A DNA stretch of 64,000 nucleotides, taken from the NCBI GenBank assembly GCA_030429565.1, contig JAUIFE010000023.1, positions 1 through 64,000 of the forward strand. Direction: 5' to 3'. The translations under genes were made by a program, and so were the position numbers. The DNA is from Holophagae bacterium (lineage in GTDB: Bacteria; Acidobacteriota; Holophagae; Acanthopleuribacterales; Acanthopleuribacteraceae). The notes beneath the pieces were generated by a model. It did not search any database, had not been told where the DNA came from, and saw only the letters and a list, made by a program, of their open reading frames with translations. Below are positions 1 to 7,860 of the stretch, in pieces. Each line of letters starts with the position of its first letter. Within the stretch, counting starts at the first letter, position 1.

Positions 1-87
1 GTGGTTTTTTTTGGTCACCCAATGGGTGTGTTATACGTTTGTGGTAAAGCGATTATAACCTGACCAAAAGGAACCACTTACTTTATT

Positions 88-330
88 TCTGACCTTCTTT
101 TTTTCGTCTTATCGCGCCGCCTAGGTCAATGCCCTGCTCAATGCCCTGCTCAATGCCCTGCTCCAGGCCTTCCTGGCGAGCCATTCTTTCGATACTGGTG
201 ATATACGGCATATTCAATTCGCCTTCTAGTAGTTTCCAAGTCGGTGAGGAATGGTCGCTCCAAAGGGGGGATTTTGAGTGTCCAATCGATGGACTGACGC
301 AGGTTAAGAATCGGTATCTATTTTGATGCC
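88..330 (-). pseudogene. Frameshifted 3' remnant of an Rpn/DUF4351-type nuclease gene
   Basis: Read on the minus strand, this stretch matches the middle of the intact gene at 676-1722. It starts in the LNL..SIDWTL segment, runs through TDLET, then continues one frame over with the PYITSIERMARQEGLEQGIEQ segment and three QGIE-like units. It ends with a short basic tail and a TAA at about 88. In the ETL/NMP region this copy has one extra base compared with the intact gene (GAAACTACTAGA against GAAACACTAGA), which breaks the frame. The 5' part is missing and the DUF4351 tail is absent. This is a decayed paralogue left by duplication or by insertion of a related element. Confidence 0.75.
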
Positions 331-675
331 GCTAATGGCTTGTGGTCGTTGTGCTTCGGGTTCTCGTGTGATTAGGTCGATTTAAGACGGCTCGTTCCCA
401 GCCGAAAAGAATCGGACGATACCTGTGGTGTATTGCCCGGTTCTTTCTACGGAATGAAAGCCAATGGTTGATGGCACTATATCCAAAATTGGGACAAATT
501 TTTGCGTTAAGGGCCGAACGTCGAATAAAGTGTGCGATTTTGGTTGATGAAATCCTGCAAGGTGTTGGTGCAAAATGTGTTGGGGGGAATTGGTCCTGTA
601 ATTGTAGAATACCGCGAGCATTTTTACAGCAGGTTGCAGCCCAATAAACAGTGCGGGGATGCCGCCAAGAATCGC
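331..675. other. Intergenic, no supported gene
   Basis: This spacer separates the Rpn-type gene from the paralogue remnant. Both strands carry open frames, for example minus 382-621 and plus about 471-647. None has a ribosome binding site or a recognisable family motif. It may hold decayed sequence from the element that duplicated here, but I cannot identify it. Confidence 0.4.
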
Positions 676-1722
676 CTAGTTTAGGTCGAAGACAGCTTGG
701 ATGCTTGGCGCTGATAAGGCTTTGTCGAACCAAACTTGGAGCGTTTCGACGTTGGCGTGGTTGATTTGATCGCGGAGGGTGGACGGTAATGCGCCAAATT
801 GGCGCACCAGCAGCTTGGTAAGGTTATCGACTTGGCGTTGTCGTCCTGCTTCGGATTCTTCTTTTCGGCCTTGCTTGATGCCTCGTTCAATACCTTGCTC
901 AATACCTTGCTCAATACCTTGCTCAATACCTTGCTCAATACCTTGCTCAATACCTCGTTCAATACCTTGCTCCAGGCCTTCCTGGCGGGCCATTCTCTCG
1001 ATGCTGGTGATATACGGCATATTCGTTTCTCCCTCTAGTGTTTCCAAATCGGTGCGGAATTGTTGGGCCAAAGTAGGTGGTAGTTCGAGTGTCCAGTCGA
1101 TGAACTGAAACAGATTAAGAATGGTTTCACGGGGGAACTGCTTTTGATACAACCGTTTGACCAGGCTGAACTTGGCCTTGAGTCGTTTAAGGGGTTGGGA
1201 TTGGGTGTCTTGGTCGGCGAGAAAAGCCAGGATGACCTCGGCAAATGGGTTCTTTGAGGATTTTAACGCCTCGATTTGATCCCGATACGCCATTAATTTA
1301 ATGATCGGAAACGTCATCGACAAGTCAAAGCGCCATTTTTTGAAGCGATAGGTGCTCGGCTGCCAGGAGAGCGTTGAATCGCTTAGAACGGCGAGGCTTA
1401 CCACCGGTTTTTGGAATTTATCAAAGATGCGGTAGTTGTAGATGAACATCCGTAGCGGGAGTTCCTTGTCTACTTGACCCTGGAATTCAACATGAATGAA
1501 AACAATTTCTTGTTCACCGGATTTGAGGTGAACCTCGATGAGTTTGTCGGCAATGCGGCGCCCGGTGAGATGGTCGGGATCTAGTTTGGGGAGCTCTTTA
1601 TCCAAGCTGCGCACGGGTTGTGTCCAGTCAATTTCCTCATATGCTTCGTTCAGGACCAGTTGCAGCATCTCAGGAAAAAAGTGGTCACAGACCTGCTTCC
1701 ATGGGCTGTCATAATCGGTCAC
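676..1722 (-). CDS. Rpn family recombination-promoting nuclease/putative transposase with DUF4351 tail
   Basis: This 348-residue protein has the layout of Rpn/YhgA-like proteins. The N-terminal PD-(D/E)XK-type nuclease core contains ADKLIEVHLKSGEQE followed by IHVEFQGQ, the E-x-Q variant of the active site. A middle helical region is followed by QGIE repeats (about residues 250-280) and a C-terminal DUF4351-like segment (LTKLLVRQFG...LPSTLRDQI). The family is linked to RecA-independent DNA exchange and to mobile behaviour. I chose the GTG start at 1722 because a strong AAGGAGG lies five bases upstream at 1728-1734. The longer in-frame starts (TTG 1770, ATG 1758) lack such a site. A broken paralogue lies just downstream. 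The family is confident; the activity here is untested. Confidence 0.85.
   Translation of the reverse strand: MTDYDSPWKQVCDHFFPEMLQLVLNEAYEEIDWTQPVRSLDKELPKLDPDHLTGRRIADKLIEVHLKSGEQEIVFIHVEFQGQVDKELPLRMFIYNYRIFDKFQKPVVSLAVLSDSTLSWQPSTYRFKKWRFDLSMTFPIIKLMAYRDQIEALKSSKNPFAEVILAFLADQDTQSQPLKRLKAKFSLVKRLYQKQFPRETILNLFQFIDWTLELPPTLAQQFRTDLETLEGETNMPYITSIERMARQEGLEQGIERGIEQGIEQGIEQGIEQGIEQGIERGIKQGRKEESEAGRQRQVDNLTKLLVRQFGALPSTLRDQINHANVETLQVWFDKALSAPSIQAVFDLN
881..978 (-). repeat. 12-bp tandem repeat coding for QGIE units
   Basis: About eight copies of a 12-base unit (aataccttgctc on the plus strand) run in frame inside the Rpn-type gene. They encode repeated Gln-Gly-Ile-Glu/Arg tetrapeptides, probably a coiled or helical linker. 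Because the unit is a multiple of three, copy-number change by slippage would alter linker length without breaking the frame. Units of the same kind occur in the remnant at about 130-165. Confidence 0.85.
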
Positions 1723-2044
1723 AACGGCCTCCTTCTTTTGCGTCGGGTTTCGACCCATTGGTAACGGCAAGGACTAAAGCATTGGCTGATGGTGTCTCCC
1801 AGCGTTATCGAGGCTGAAAGGCTTGAGGTTACAAGCGCGCCTTTTGAGGCTGAGCGACCTGATCAGTGCTGCTTTTCCTTGGTTGGCCAAACCCTAAACC
1901 CAAAGAAAAGGAAAAAAACGCCAAAAATGAAGATACTTTTCGGGGGTTCTAAAGAAGTAAATATAAATTATTCGATAATTTCATATTTTTGAATAGATGA
2001 GTGTTTACAAGAGGCTTTGCCTGCATGTTTGTTTTATCCATGAT

Positions 2045-2146
2045 GGCCAAGTATGCCCGACCTAGACAGGTCCGGTCAGACCTGGCTGCACTTGGCCCGG
2101 CCGGGATAGGACCGGTACCGCCGTTCATCCGGAGGTACCAGTCCTA
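2045..2146. repeat. Cluster of inverted repeats downstream of the collagenase gene
   Basis: Four nested or adjacent dyads lie in 100 bases. GGCCAAG (2045-2051) pairs with CTTGGCC (2091-2097). CAGGTC (2067-2072) pairs with GACCTG (2079-2084). CCCGGCCGGG (2096-2105) is a perfect palindrome. A 17-base arm at 2107-2123 pairs with 2130-2146 across a six-base loop, with two imperfect pairs. It lies 20 bases past the stop of the minus-strand collagenase gene, so it may stabilise or end that transcript, but no T-run follows. It could also be a REP-like element. The rest of the 1723-2165 gap is A+T rich and shows no gene. Confidence 0.6.
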
Positions 2147-2165
2147 CCGAGAGGCACGGGGGGTT

Positions 2166-4757
2166 TTAGTCGCAGTTAGACTGCTGAGTGTTGATAAAAA
2201 ACAGGTCGAGCACCGTGGTGCGACCATCGCCGTCGGCATCGAGGTCTTCGCCACGCCACGCATTGAGTGCTTCGTTTAAGTCGGCGCGGGTGTTACAACC
2301 ATCGCCGTTGAGATCGCGGAAACGGGTGTCCGGCGCGACCAACACCAAGGCCTCTGTCCGCTGCACTTCGCTCTGCCCATCGTGAACCGCAACAGCAATG
2401 CGCGTGGTCTCGGCAAAAATGTCGAAGGTCATGCCGGTTTGGTCGGCGCCCATCGCGAGGTCCTCAGGGAGAATTCGCCAATCAAAATAGCGGCCCTCGA
2501 CGTTGGCAACGCGGGTGGTGAACGCGAGCGGGGTCAAGCCTTGAGCAACCACAGATGGGCTGATACTTGGTGGCGGTGCTTGGTCCAGTGGCAGAAATGG
2601 GCCCTCAATTAAACAAGTGGCACGCACGGTGTCATCAACCTGATTGAGGTTACCGAACCAGGCGGTTGCGATGCGGTAGTTGGGGCCTTGGTCGCTGATA
2701 TTGAGCAGCATCTGGTCCAACTGATTGGCAAAGTCGCGGCGCTGATCAGTGGGTGAGGCGCTGCTTGCCACACTGAGCTCAAAACTTGCCTGATAGCGTC
2801 CCGGCCATGTTGTGAACGTTCCAAAAGTGCCTGGCAGGTTGGTGCTGAGCCAAGTTTCCAGTTGGTTTTCGTTGCCATAGACCAGGTCTTCGGGCACGCG
2901 TGAAGTGGGGATGTCCTCGGCGAATACCACGGAGTCGTCACTTAAGCCCGCCACCATGCGATCCAGGAATTCGCTGTAACCCTGCTGTAACGCTGCGTCG
3001 CCCGCCATCTCGGCATAAAGCGCATCCACCTCGGAAGCGTCATTGGCGCGAATGCGGTTGAACAGGTCCATCATCATAGCCGGCTGGTGGGTGTTGAGGT
3101 AGTTGTATAACAGGCCGCCGTAACGGTAAAACTCCCAGCCGCCGCTGTAGGTTGCGTAGACAATTTCGGCGACGGTCATGCGTTCAGCGTCGCGGGAAAT
3201 GATGTCGACATAAATCCGTCGCGGTAATACGCCGTCGGTGCGGCGGCTACCGGCGAGAAATTCAGCCAATCCTTCGGCGTACCAATCGAGGCGACTGTTT
3301 TGATACATTTCACCGTCGCCGAAGCTGGGCACGACGACGTAGCGGCCGTCCAAATAATGGACGTACTCGTGGCGCAACAGCTCTTCAAGGGTGAGGTAGC
3401 TGTCTTGTGGGGTGCGGTCATAGGTGAAAAGGGTGCTCCAGCTTTCGATGTAGATACCGCCGTTATCGGTGCTGAGGTTGTAGAGAAAGGGTTGAAACGT
3501 CTGGTAATCGCTGGGACTGTCGTAAATAACCAGTGTCAGGATGTCGTTGGGATCGCCAGGGGTCGGGTCGAGGAAGGTGGTTTTGCGAAAGAACTGCGCT
3601 TCAACTTCCTGCATGGCGTCGTAAAGCGCATCGGCCTTTGCCTGGCTGATGGCGGTTTCGAAGATGAGTCGACCGTCGTCGTAAACGAAGCGGTTGGGCA
3701 ATGCGTGGTTTTTGGCTTGGGCGCGAATGCTGTCCATGTCGAGTTGGGTGCCGTCGGCCAGGCGACCGGCGTAGTAGTTGTCGATGTCTTGCAAGGCACG
3801 GAACCAAGGGCCGGTCCAGTTCGGGTGAGTTTGGAAGGCGTTGGTGATCGCCTGATGCGCAGCATCGGCGGTGGCTTGGTCCAAGTTACCGAAATTACCC
3901 AAAACATAAATGGCATTGTTGACGAAGGCTTCGGTGTTTTCGTTGTAATCGGTGGTGTTGGCGACACGCTCGACCAGCGCCAGTTGATCCTGGCTGATCA
4001 AGTTGTTCCAAGGACTGTCGGGTCCGGCAGCGATTGAAATTTGGCGTGCCAGCGTGAAGAACAAGTTGAAACCGGTGCTGCGTTCGTACCAGTCGCTCGC
4101 CAGACCGGGATTGCGATGGAAACGGTCAATTAACTGGAACAAAACATCATGGCAGTAAACACTGCCATTGGTGCTGTCGATGGTAATCGACCACTGATAA
4201 CGCAGGGAGGTTAAGGCGGCGCTTTCAGTGGTGAAGTCGCTATGGTTGGAGACGGCGGCGACAACCCGGCCGGCGCGTTCGCTTAGGCCGGCGTCGTAGG
4301 TTAACTCTGTTTGATACCACTCGTGGTAGAAGCAGATCTGCAGAAAGTACAGGAGTTGTTTGAGTTCGGCGGCACGGGTGGGGACCTCGGCCGAGTGGGT
4401 TTCGATGAGATCGAGGACGGCGCCAATTCGTTCCGGTGCCGCGGCGGTCAGCAGGTCGTTATCAAAGGTCCAAAGCGGGTACAGACAAGCATCGGTGGCG
4501 GTGGCCACAAGGGCGGCTTGATCGGCCGGCGTGAGTTGGGCCCAATCAGCGCGGGTACAAGGAACACCGACCTTGGCGATCGCACTGCTAGAGCGCGGTG
4601 GTGGCAAAGGCATGCTGGGGGTGAGGTGGGTCTTGGCGGGTGCGACCTGTTTGACGGCGCAATGATGGGATTGGGGGTTGGGTGCAGGGTGGGGTGGAAT
4701 GGATGAAAACAAGCTAAACGACGAAGTGAGAAGGACGACAAAAGCAGAAAAAGGCAT
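2166..4757 (-). CDS. Secreted M9-family collagenase with C-terminal dockerin-like EF-hands
   Basis: This 863-residue zinc metalloprotease resembles Vibrio- and Clostridium-type microbial collagenases. Residues 1-20 are a signal peptide. A long N-terminal M9N-type activator domain is followed by the catalytic domain with LLRHEYVHYLDGRY near residue 460 (zinc ligands in HEYxH) and a downstream glutamate in WYAEGLAEFLAGS. The last 50 residues hold two calcium-loop repeats, DLNGDGCNTRADL and DADGDGRTTVLDL, which look like a type I dockerin. The start is supported by AGGAG eight bases upstream, and a sigma-70-like promoter lies about 70 bases upstream. It probably degrades extracellular collagen or gelatin. 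Dockerins outside cellulosomes are known, but the partner here is unknown. Confidence 0.9.
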   Translation of the reverse strand: MPFSAFVVLLTSSFSLFSSIPPHPAPNPQSHHCAVKQVAPAKTHLTPSMPLPPPRSSSAIAKVGVPCTRADWAQLTPADQAALVATATDACLYPLWTFDNDLLTAAAPERIGAVLDLIETHSAEVPTRAAELKQLLYFLQICFYHEWYQTELTYDAGLSERAGRVVAAVSNHSDFTTESAALTSLRYQWSITIDSTNGSVYCHDVLFQLIDRFHRNPGLASDWYERSTGFNLFFTLARQISIAAGPDSPWNNLISQDQLALVERVANTTDYNENTEAFVNNAIYVLGNFGNLDQATADAAHQAITNAFQTHPNWTGPWFRALQDIDNYYAGRLADGTQLDMDSIRAQAKNHALPNRFVYDDGRLIFETAISQAKADALYDAMQEVEAQFFRKTTFLDPTPGDPNDILTLVIYDSPSDYQTFQPFLYNLSTDNGGIYIESWSTLFTYDRTPQDSYLTLEELLRHEYVHYLDGRYVVVPSFGDGEMYQNSRLDWYAEGLAEFLAGSRRTDGVLPRRIYVDIISRDAERMTVAEIVYATYSGGWEFYRYGGLLYNYLNTHQPAMMMDLFNRIRANDASEVDALYAEMAGDAALQQGYSEFLDRMVAGLSDDSVVFAEDIPTSRVPEDLVYGNENQLETWLSTNLPGTFGTFTTWPGRYQASFELSVASSASPTDQRRDFANQLDQMLLNISDQGPNYRIATAWFGNLNQVDDTVRATCLIEGPFLPLDQAPPPSISPSVVAQGLTPLAFTTRVANVEGRYFDWRILPEDLAMGADQTGMTFDIFAETTRIAVAVHDGQSEVQRTEALVLVAPDTRFRDLNGDGCNTRADLNEALNAWRGEDLDADGDGRTTVLDLFFINTQQSNCD

Positions 4758-4824
4758 TTTTGGATCTCCTGAGGATGTTGGCAGAGCTCGGGAGGGTGAT
4801 CGTGCATTGATATATTAGTGACGT

Positions 4825-4853
4825 ATTATCTGGCGACCGACGTCGTTTGACAA
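4825..4853 (-). promoter_or_regulatory. Sigma-70-like promoter for the collagenase gene
   Basis: On the minus strand, TTGTCA (4848-4853) and GATAAT (4825-4830) are separated by exactly 17 bases. Each hexamer matches the housekeeping consensus at five of six positions. The -10 box lies 68 bases upstream of the collagenase ATG. This is a sequence-only prediction. Confidence 0.55.
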
Positions 4854-4857
4854 GTTA

Positions 4858-5478
4858 TCTTTTTCATTTTGCGCTTTTCTTTGTGATTATGTTGCTCTTT
4901 GTGAATGGTTTAAGGCCGTTTGGCGGCGCCCGTTTTGTTTTGTCGGCTGTGATGGCTGCGGACGGCTTCGGATGGCTTTCCCTTATGTTTGGGTGTCCCC
5001 GGATGAGGTTGGCCGTTTGTATTTCCGCCGTTTGTCATGGTTCACCGCGACAGACGCCGGCCGCCTTATTGATCAAACATTGATCAACGATTACCTACGA
5101 GGCTTTCGCGTGCCTTTTTCATTCCGATACAAATAATTGCGGTGGTTTTTCGACCGACACCTGAAATAAAGCCTCTAACCATCCCATTCTGCTTATTCTC
5201 ACAAGCACGCGGAAGGCGTGTTGGGCCGGCTTTAGATGGCATTTGGGAAACGCCTGTTCGGTTTTACCAAATTTGTCGCTGTGATTTTTGCACGCAGTTT
5301 TGTGGCGGTAATACGTTTGTCGGCCTGTTGCACTCAGGAGCCCCAACTGAAAAAAACCGTCTTAGGCGCGGTGTTCTTTGGTGAATTTAATGATTGGAGC
5401 CCTCGCAATGATGTCGGGGTTAATCATTGGAGCGTCAGTGAAGGCATCTATTGTCGTCGTCTAAAAAAGGAGGTCAGA
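4858..5478. other. Intergenic, no supported gene
   Basis: Open frames here (plus 4847-5083, minus 5119-5346) lack ribosome binding sites and known motifs. The left end overlaps the collagenase promoter. The right end runs into the small gene at 5479. I see no clear RNA gene or repeat. Confidence 0.4.
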
Positions 5479-5865
5479 TTGAAGGCGGCGCGTTTTGCGT
5501 CGCTTTTACTGAAGAGACAGACGCTCTTTTTCGGGATTTGGCTTTTATGGAACCATCTTGGACGTGTCATCGTCATGACGAATGGTGAGGTGGCGATTAC
5601 CCAACGATTCCTTGGTTTGTTATGGGTCGGAGATATAACAGAGGGCTCTGCTTATCTGGAAAATTCAAGAAAACTCAACGCCGTGTTTGAGACCTTTGGC
5701 GTTGATTTTGAAGCGGTTACCGATGGGTCTTGCCCTGTGGTGATGTACCCTGACCCTGCGCCGGTGTCTAATCTGGGTTTCTCGCTCATTGCATCAAAAG
5801 GCATGTCGGCTCAGTCCGACACGCCTATTTGGAAACCATTGCGCGGTCTTTCTTGTGGTTTTTGA
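5479..5865 (+). CDS. Hypothetical protein, TTG start
   Basis: This 128-residue frame is not recognised. It opens at a TTG with a near-perfect AAAGGAGG (5466-5473) five bases upstream, the main reason to believe it. The N-terminus is basic and hydrophobic (about residues 1-25, including LLLKRQTLFFGIWLLW), which could be a membrane anchor. The rest is a mixed soluble sequence ending at TGA 5865. The open frame extends upstream to 5236 without a better start. It converges with the YvlD-type gene, leaving only nine bases between them. It could be a recent orphan or a spurious frame. Confidence 0.45.
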   Translation: MKAARFASLLLKRQTLFFGIWLLWNHLGRVIVMTNGEVAITQRFLGLLWVGDITEGSAYLENSRKLNAVFETFGVDFEAVTDGSCPVVMYPDPAPVSNLGFSLIASKGMSAQSDTPIWKPLRGLSCGF

Positions 5866-5874
5866 TCCCGTTCC

Positions 5875-6210
5875 CTACAAGATCAGCCGGCTTAAGACCC
5901 AGGTGCCGATGGAGATCAGCAGGGATGCCAATAGGGTGGTGCCGAAACCGTCGATTTCGAAATCGTCAATAAATTGGTCGGTGACCCATAACAAACATGC
6001 CTGGATCACGAAAACGAACAGGCCAAGGGTGATGATCAGGAAAGGAAGGCTGAGAAACATCAGTATCTTGAAGCAGATTGCGTGAATGATGCTGTAGACA
6101 ACTGCTACCTTTAGCGCAGTGAGAAAATTTTTAATTTTAATGCCTGGCAGCAGCGTGGAAACGCCGAGAATGACGCCGCCCATGATGACGGTGCGGAGAA
6201 TGATTTCCAA
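5875..6210 (-). CDS. YvlD/PF04020-type four-helix membrane protein (phage holin family label)
   Basis: This 111-residue protein is almost entirely four hydrophobic helices with short polar loops. The pattern LLPGIKIKNFLTALKVA in the first loop and TDQFIDDFEIDGF before the last helix is typical of the YvlD family. These are inner-membrane proteins often annotated as phage holins, without proof of lytic function. The start is taken as TTG at 6210, because GGAGG (6219-6223) sits eight bases upstream and the length then matches the family. The longer frame beginning at 6252 would add a non-conserved leader. Confidence 0.75.
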   Translation of the reverse strand: MEIILRTVIMGGVILGVSTLLPGIKIKNFLTALKVAVVYSIIHAICFKILMFLSLPFLIITLGLFVFVIQACLLWVTDQFIDDFEIDGFGTTLLASLLISIGTWVLSRLIL

Positions 6211-6261
6211 AACCAAAGCCTCCAAAAAATGAATGGGAACCCCTCTATCCAAGCCGGTCTA

Positions 6262-6327
6262 GGGCGTTGTGGTCAAGGGTTAACGCTTGGGCAGGGCGAA
6301 ATCTTTTCCGAAATAGGGACAACGCCC
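6262..6327. repeat. Inverted repeat GGGCGTTGT / ACAACGCCC
   Basis: A perfect nine-base inverted repeat (6262-6270 with 6319-6327) is separated by 48 bases. The right arm ends two bases past the stop of the ppx gene on the minus strand. It could close a long stem at the 3' end of the polyphosphate operon mRNA. The loop is large and no T-run follows, so a classical terminator is unlikely. Confidence 0.35.
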
Positions 6328-6328
6328 G

Positions 6329-7819
6329 CTAGCCGTCCTCGCGATTGAGGTGCAAGGTGAAGTTCTCGCGGCGCCAATAGCCTTGTTCCATCTCCAAATC
6401 ATGCATGGTGAGCGGGTGGTCTTCCAGCCAGGCCTGACTCACCGTTAGGAAGATGTCGCGACCGTCCCATTCAATACCGATCTCGGGAACCGGTCGATCA
6501 CTGCGATCACGACAAAACAAAAAGGCGATGCGGAACACAAAAACGAGCGGCCAATCGAAGACGTTTTCGTAAGGTAGGTTGTCGGTCTTCAAGCGTTTGC
6601 GATGGTTGACCACCAAAAAGCTGAGCAAGCCTTGTTCGATTTTCGAGAAGCCGTCCATGTCCGAGTTGAGCAGCAGGTAACCGCCGTGTTTGTGGTAACC
6701 GGAATGGGCCAAGGCCAAACCGATTTCGTGTAGGTCGGCAGCCCAGGCGATAATTTTTTGCGCCATCTCACGACGGTGTATCAGCGCATGAGAGACTTGC
6801 GGGAACAGGTCGAGCGCGAGATTGCGCACGCGGTCGGCTTGGCGCGTGTCGACGCCGTAAAAGGCGGCCATGGCTTTAACGGAGGCGATGCGAATGTCTT
6901 GGTCGTGTTCGCGGCCGACCATTTCGTAAATGACGCCGTCGCGCAAACTCTGCTGAGAGACCAGCATTTTGGGGATCGATAACTCGAGAAAGATGCCGTA
7001 GAGGATGGCAAAGCCGCCGGGGAAAACGGGCACGCGGTCTTCGCGCAGGCCGCTGAACAAATCGTTGCTCATCTTTTTGGCGCTGAATAAGCGGTCGCGG
7101 ATGAGATCGAGCGCGTCCAAGGTAATGATGTTGTCGCCGTTGGTGAGCGCGGCAATGACGTTGCCGATGGCTTTAATGGTGCCACTGGCGCCGACGGCTC
7201 GTTCCCAATTCTCGGGTGAAAAGGTGCCGTGATAACGTTGCAGCTCACGGCCGACATGCACCAAGGCCCGGTTGAAATTGCGTCGGGTGACGGCGCCACC
7301 TGGGAAATACTTCATGCTGAAGGTGACACACCCCAGCTCGCGGCTTTCCATGACGTTGGGTTCGTTATTCAGGCCGATGACGAACTCGGTGGAGCCGCCG
7401 CCGATATCGACGACGAAGTTGCGCTTGCGCGAGCGCGGCAGGTGCTGGGCGACGCCCTTGTAAATCAGGCGCGCTTCCTCGCGGCCGCCGATGATGTCGA
7501 CGGGCACCTGCAAGGTGGCGCGAATGCGTTCCAAAAAGGCGTAGCTGTTTTTGGAGGAACGCAGTGTATTGGTGCCGACGACCCGAATATCTTCGGTGGG
7601 CACACCGCGCAGGCGCTGTTCGAAGCGAGCCAGGCAGGCGAGGGCGCGGTCCTGCGCCTCGTTAGAGATGCTGCCGTCCTTTTCGAGGCCCAGTCGCAGG
7701 CGTACCGGTTCCTTAAGGGTGTCGATAATTTTGACGCGGTTGTCTTTCACACGAGCAATCGCCAGGTGGAAGCTGTTCGAACCCAGGTCCACGGTGGCGA
7801 TGATTTTTGAATCTGGCAT
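6329..7819 (-). CDS. ppx: Exopolyphosphatase, Ppx/GppA family
   Basis: This 496-residue enzyme removes terminal phosphate from polyphosphate or pppGpp. The actin-like ATPase fold shows phosphate-binding loops TVDLGSNSFHL near residue 12 and VVDIGGGSTEFVIG near residue 138. The C-terminal part carries an HD-type helical domain (ADLHEIGLALAHSGYHKHGG), so this is the long Ppx form. The start at 7819 gives the standard MPDSKIIATVDLG opening; the frame continues 54 codons upstream but overlaps the end of ppk1. It follows ppk1 by 41 bases in the same direction, so synthesis and breakdown of polyphosphate are probably co-transcribed. Polyphosphatase versus pppGpp hydrolase activity cannot be told from sequence. 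Confidence 0.93.
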   Translation of the reverse strand: MPDSKIIATVDLGSNSFHLAIARVKDNRVKIIDTLKEPVRLRLGLEKDGSISNEAQDRALACLARFEQRLRGVPTEDIRVVGTNTLRSSKNSYAFLERIRATLQVPVDIIGGREEARLIYKGVAQHLPRSRKRNFVVDIGGGSTEFVIGLNNEPNVMESRELGCVTFSMKYFPGGAVTRRNFNRALVHVGRELQRYHGTFSPENWERAVGASGTIKAIGNVIAALTNGDNIITLDALDLIRDRLFSAKKMSNDLFSGLREDRVPVFPGGFAILYGIFLELSIPKMLVSQQSLRDGVIYEMVGREHDQDIRIASVKAMAAFYGVDTRQADRVRNLALDLFPQVSHALIHRREMAQKIIAWAADLHEIGLALAHSGYHKHGGYLLLNSDMDGFSKIEQGLLSFLVVNHRKRLKTDNLPYENVFDWPLVFVFRIAFLFCRDRSDRPVPEIGIEWDGRDIFLTVSQAWLEDHPLTMHDLEMEQGYWRRENFTLHLNREDG

Positions 7820-7860
7820 GAATCGTCTCAGTTCTGCAATCGGGGTTTGTTGTAAAAAGT

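Noticed and set aside
129..326. Plus-strand frame with repeated PCSM units
   Set aside because: It is the antisense image of the QGIE repeat and flanks in the broken Rpn paralogue on the minus strand.
332..733. Minus-strand 133-residue frame
   Set aside because: No ribosome site or family motif, residue composition is arginine/serine/threonine rich, and it overlaps the end of the intact Rpn gene in another frame.
3300..4037. Plus-strand 245-residue frame rich in valine and glycine
   Set aside because: Antisense of the collagenase gene; such valine/glycine-rich frames are typical shadows in G+C-rich genes.
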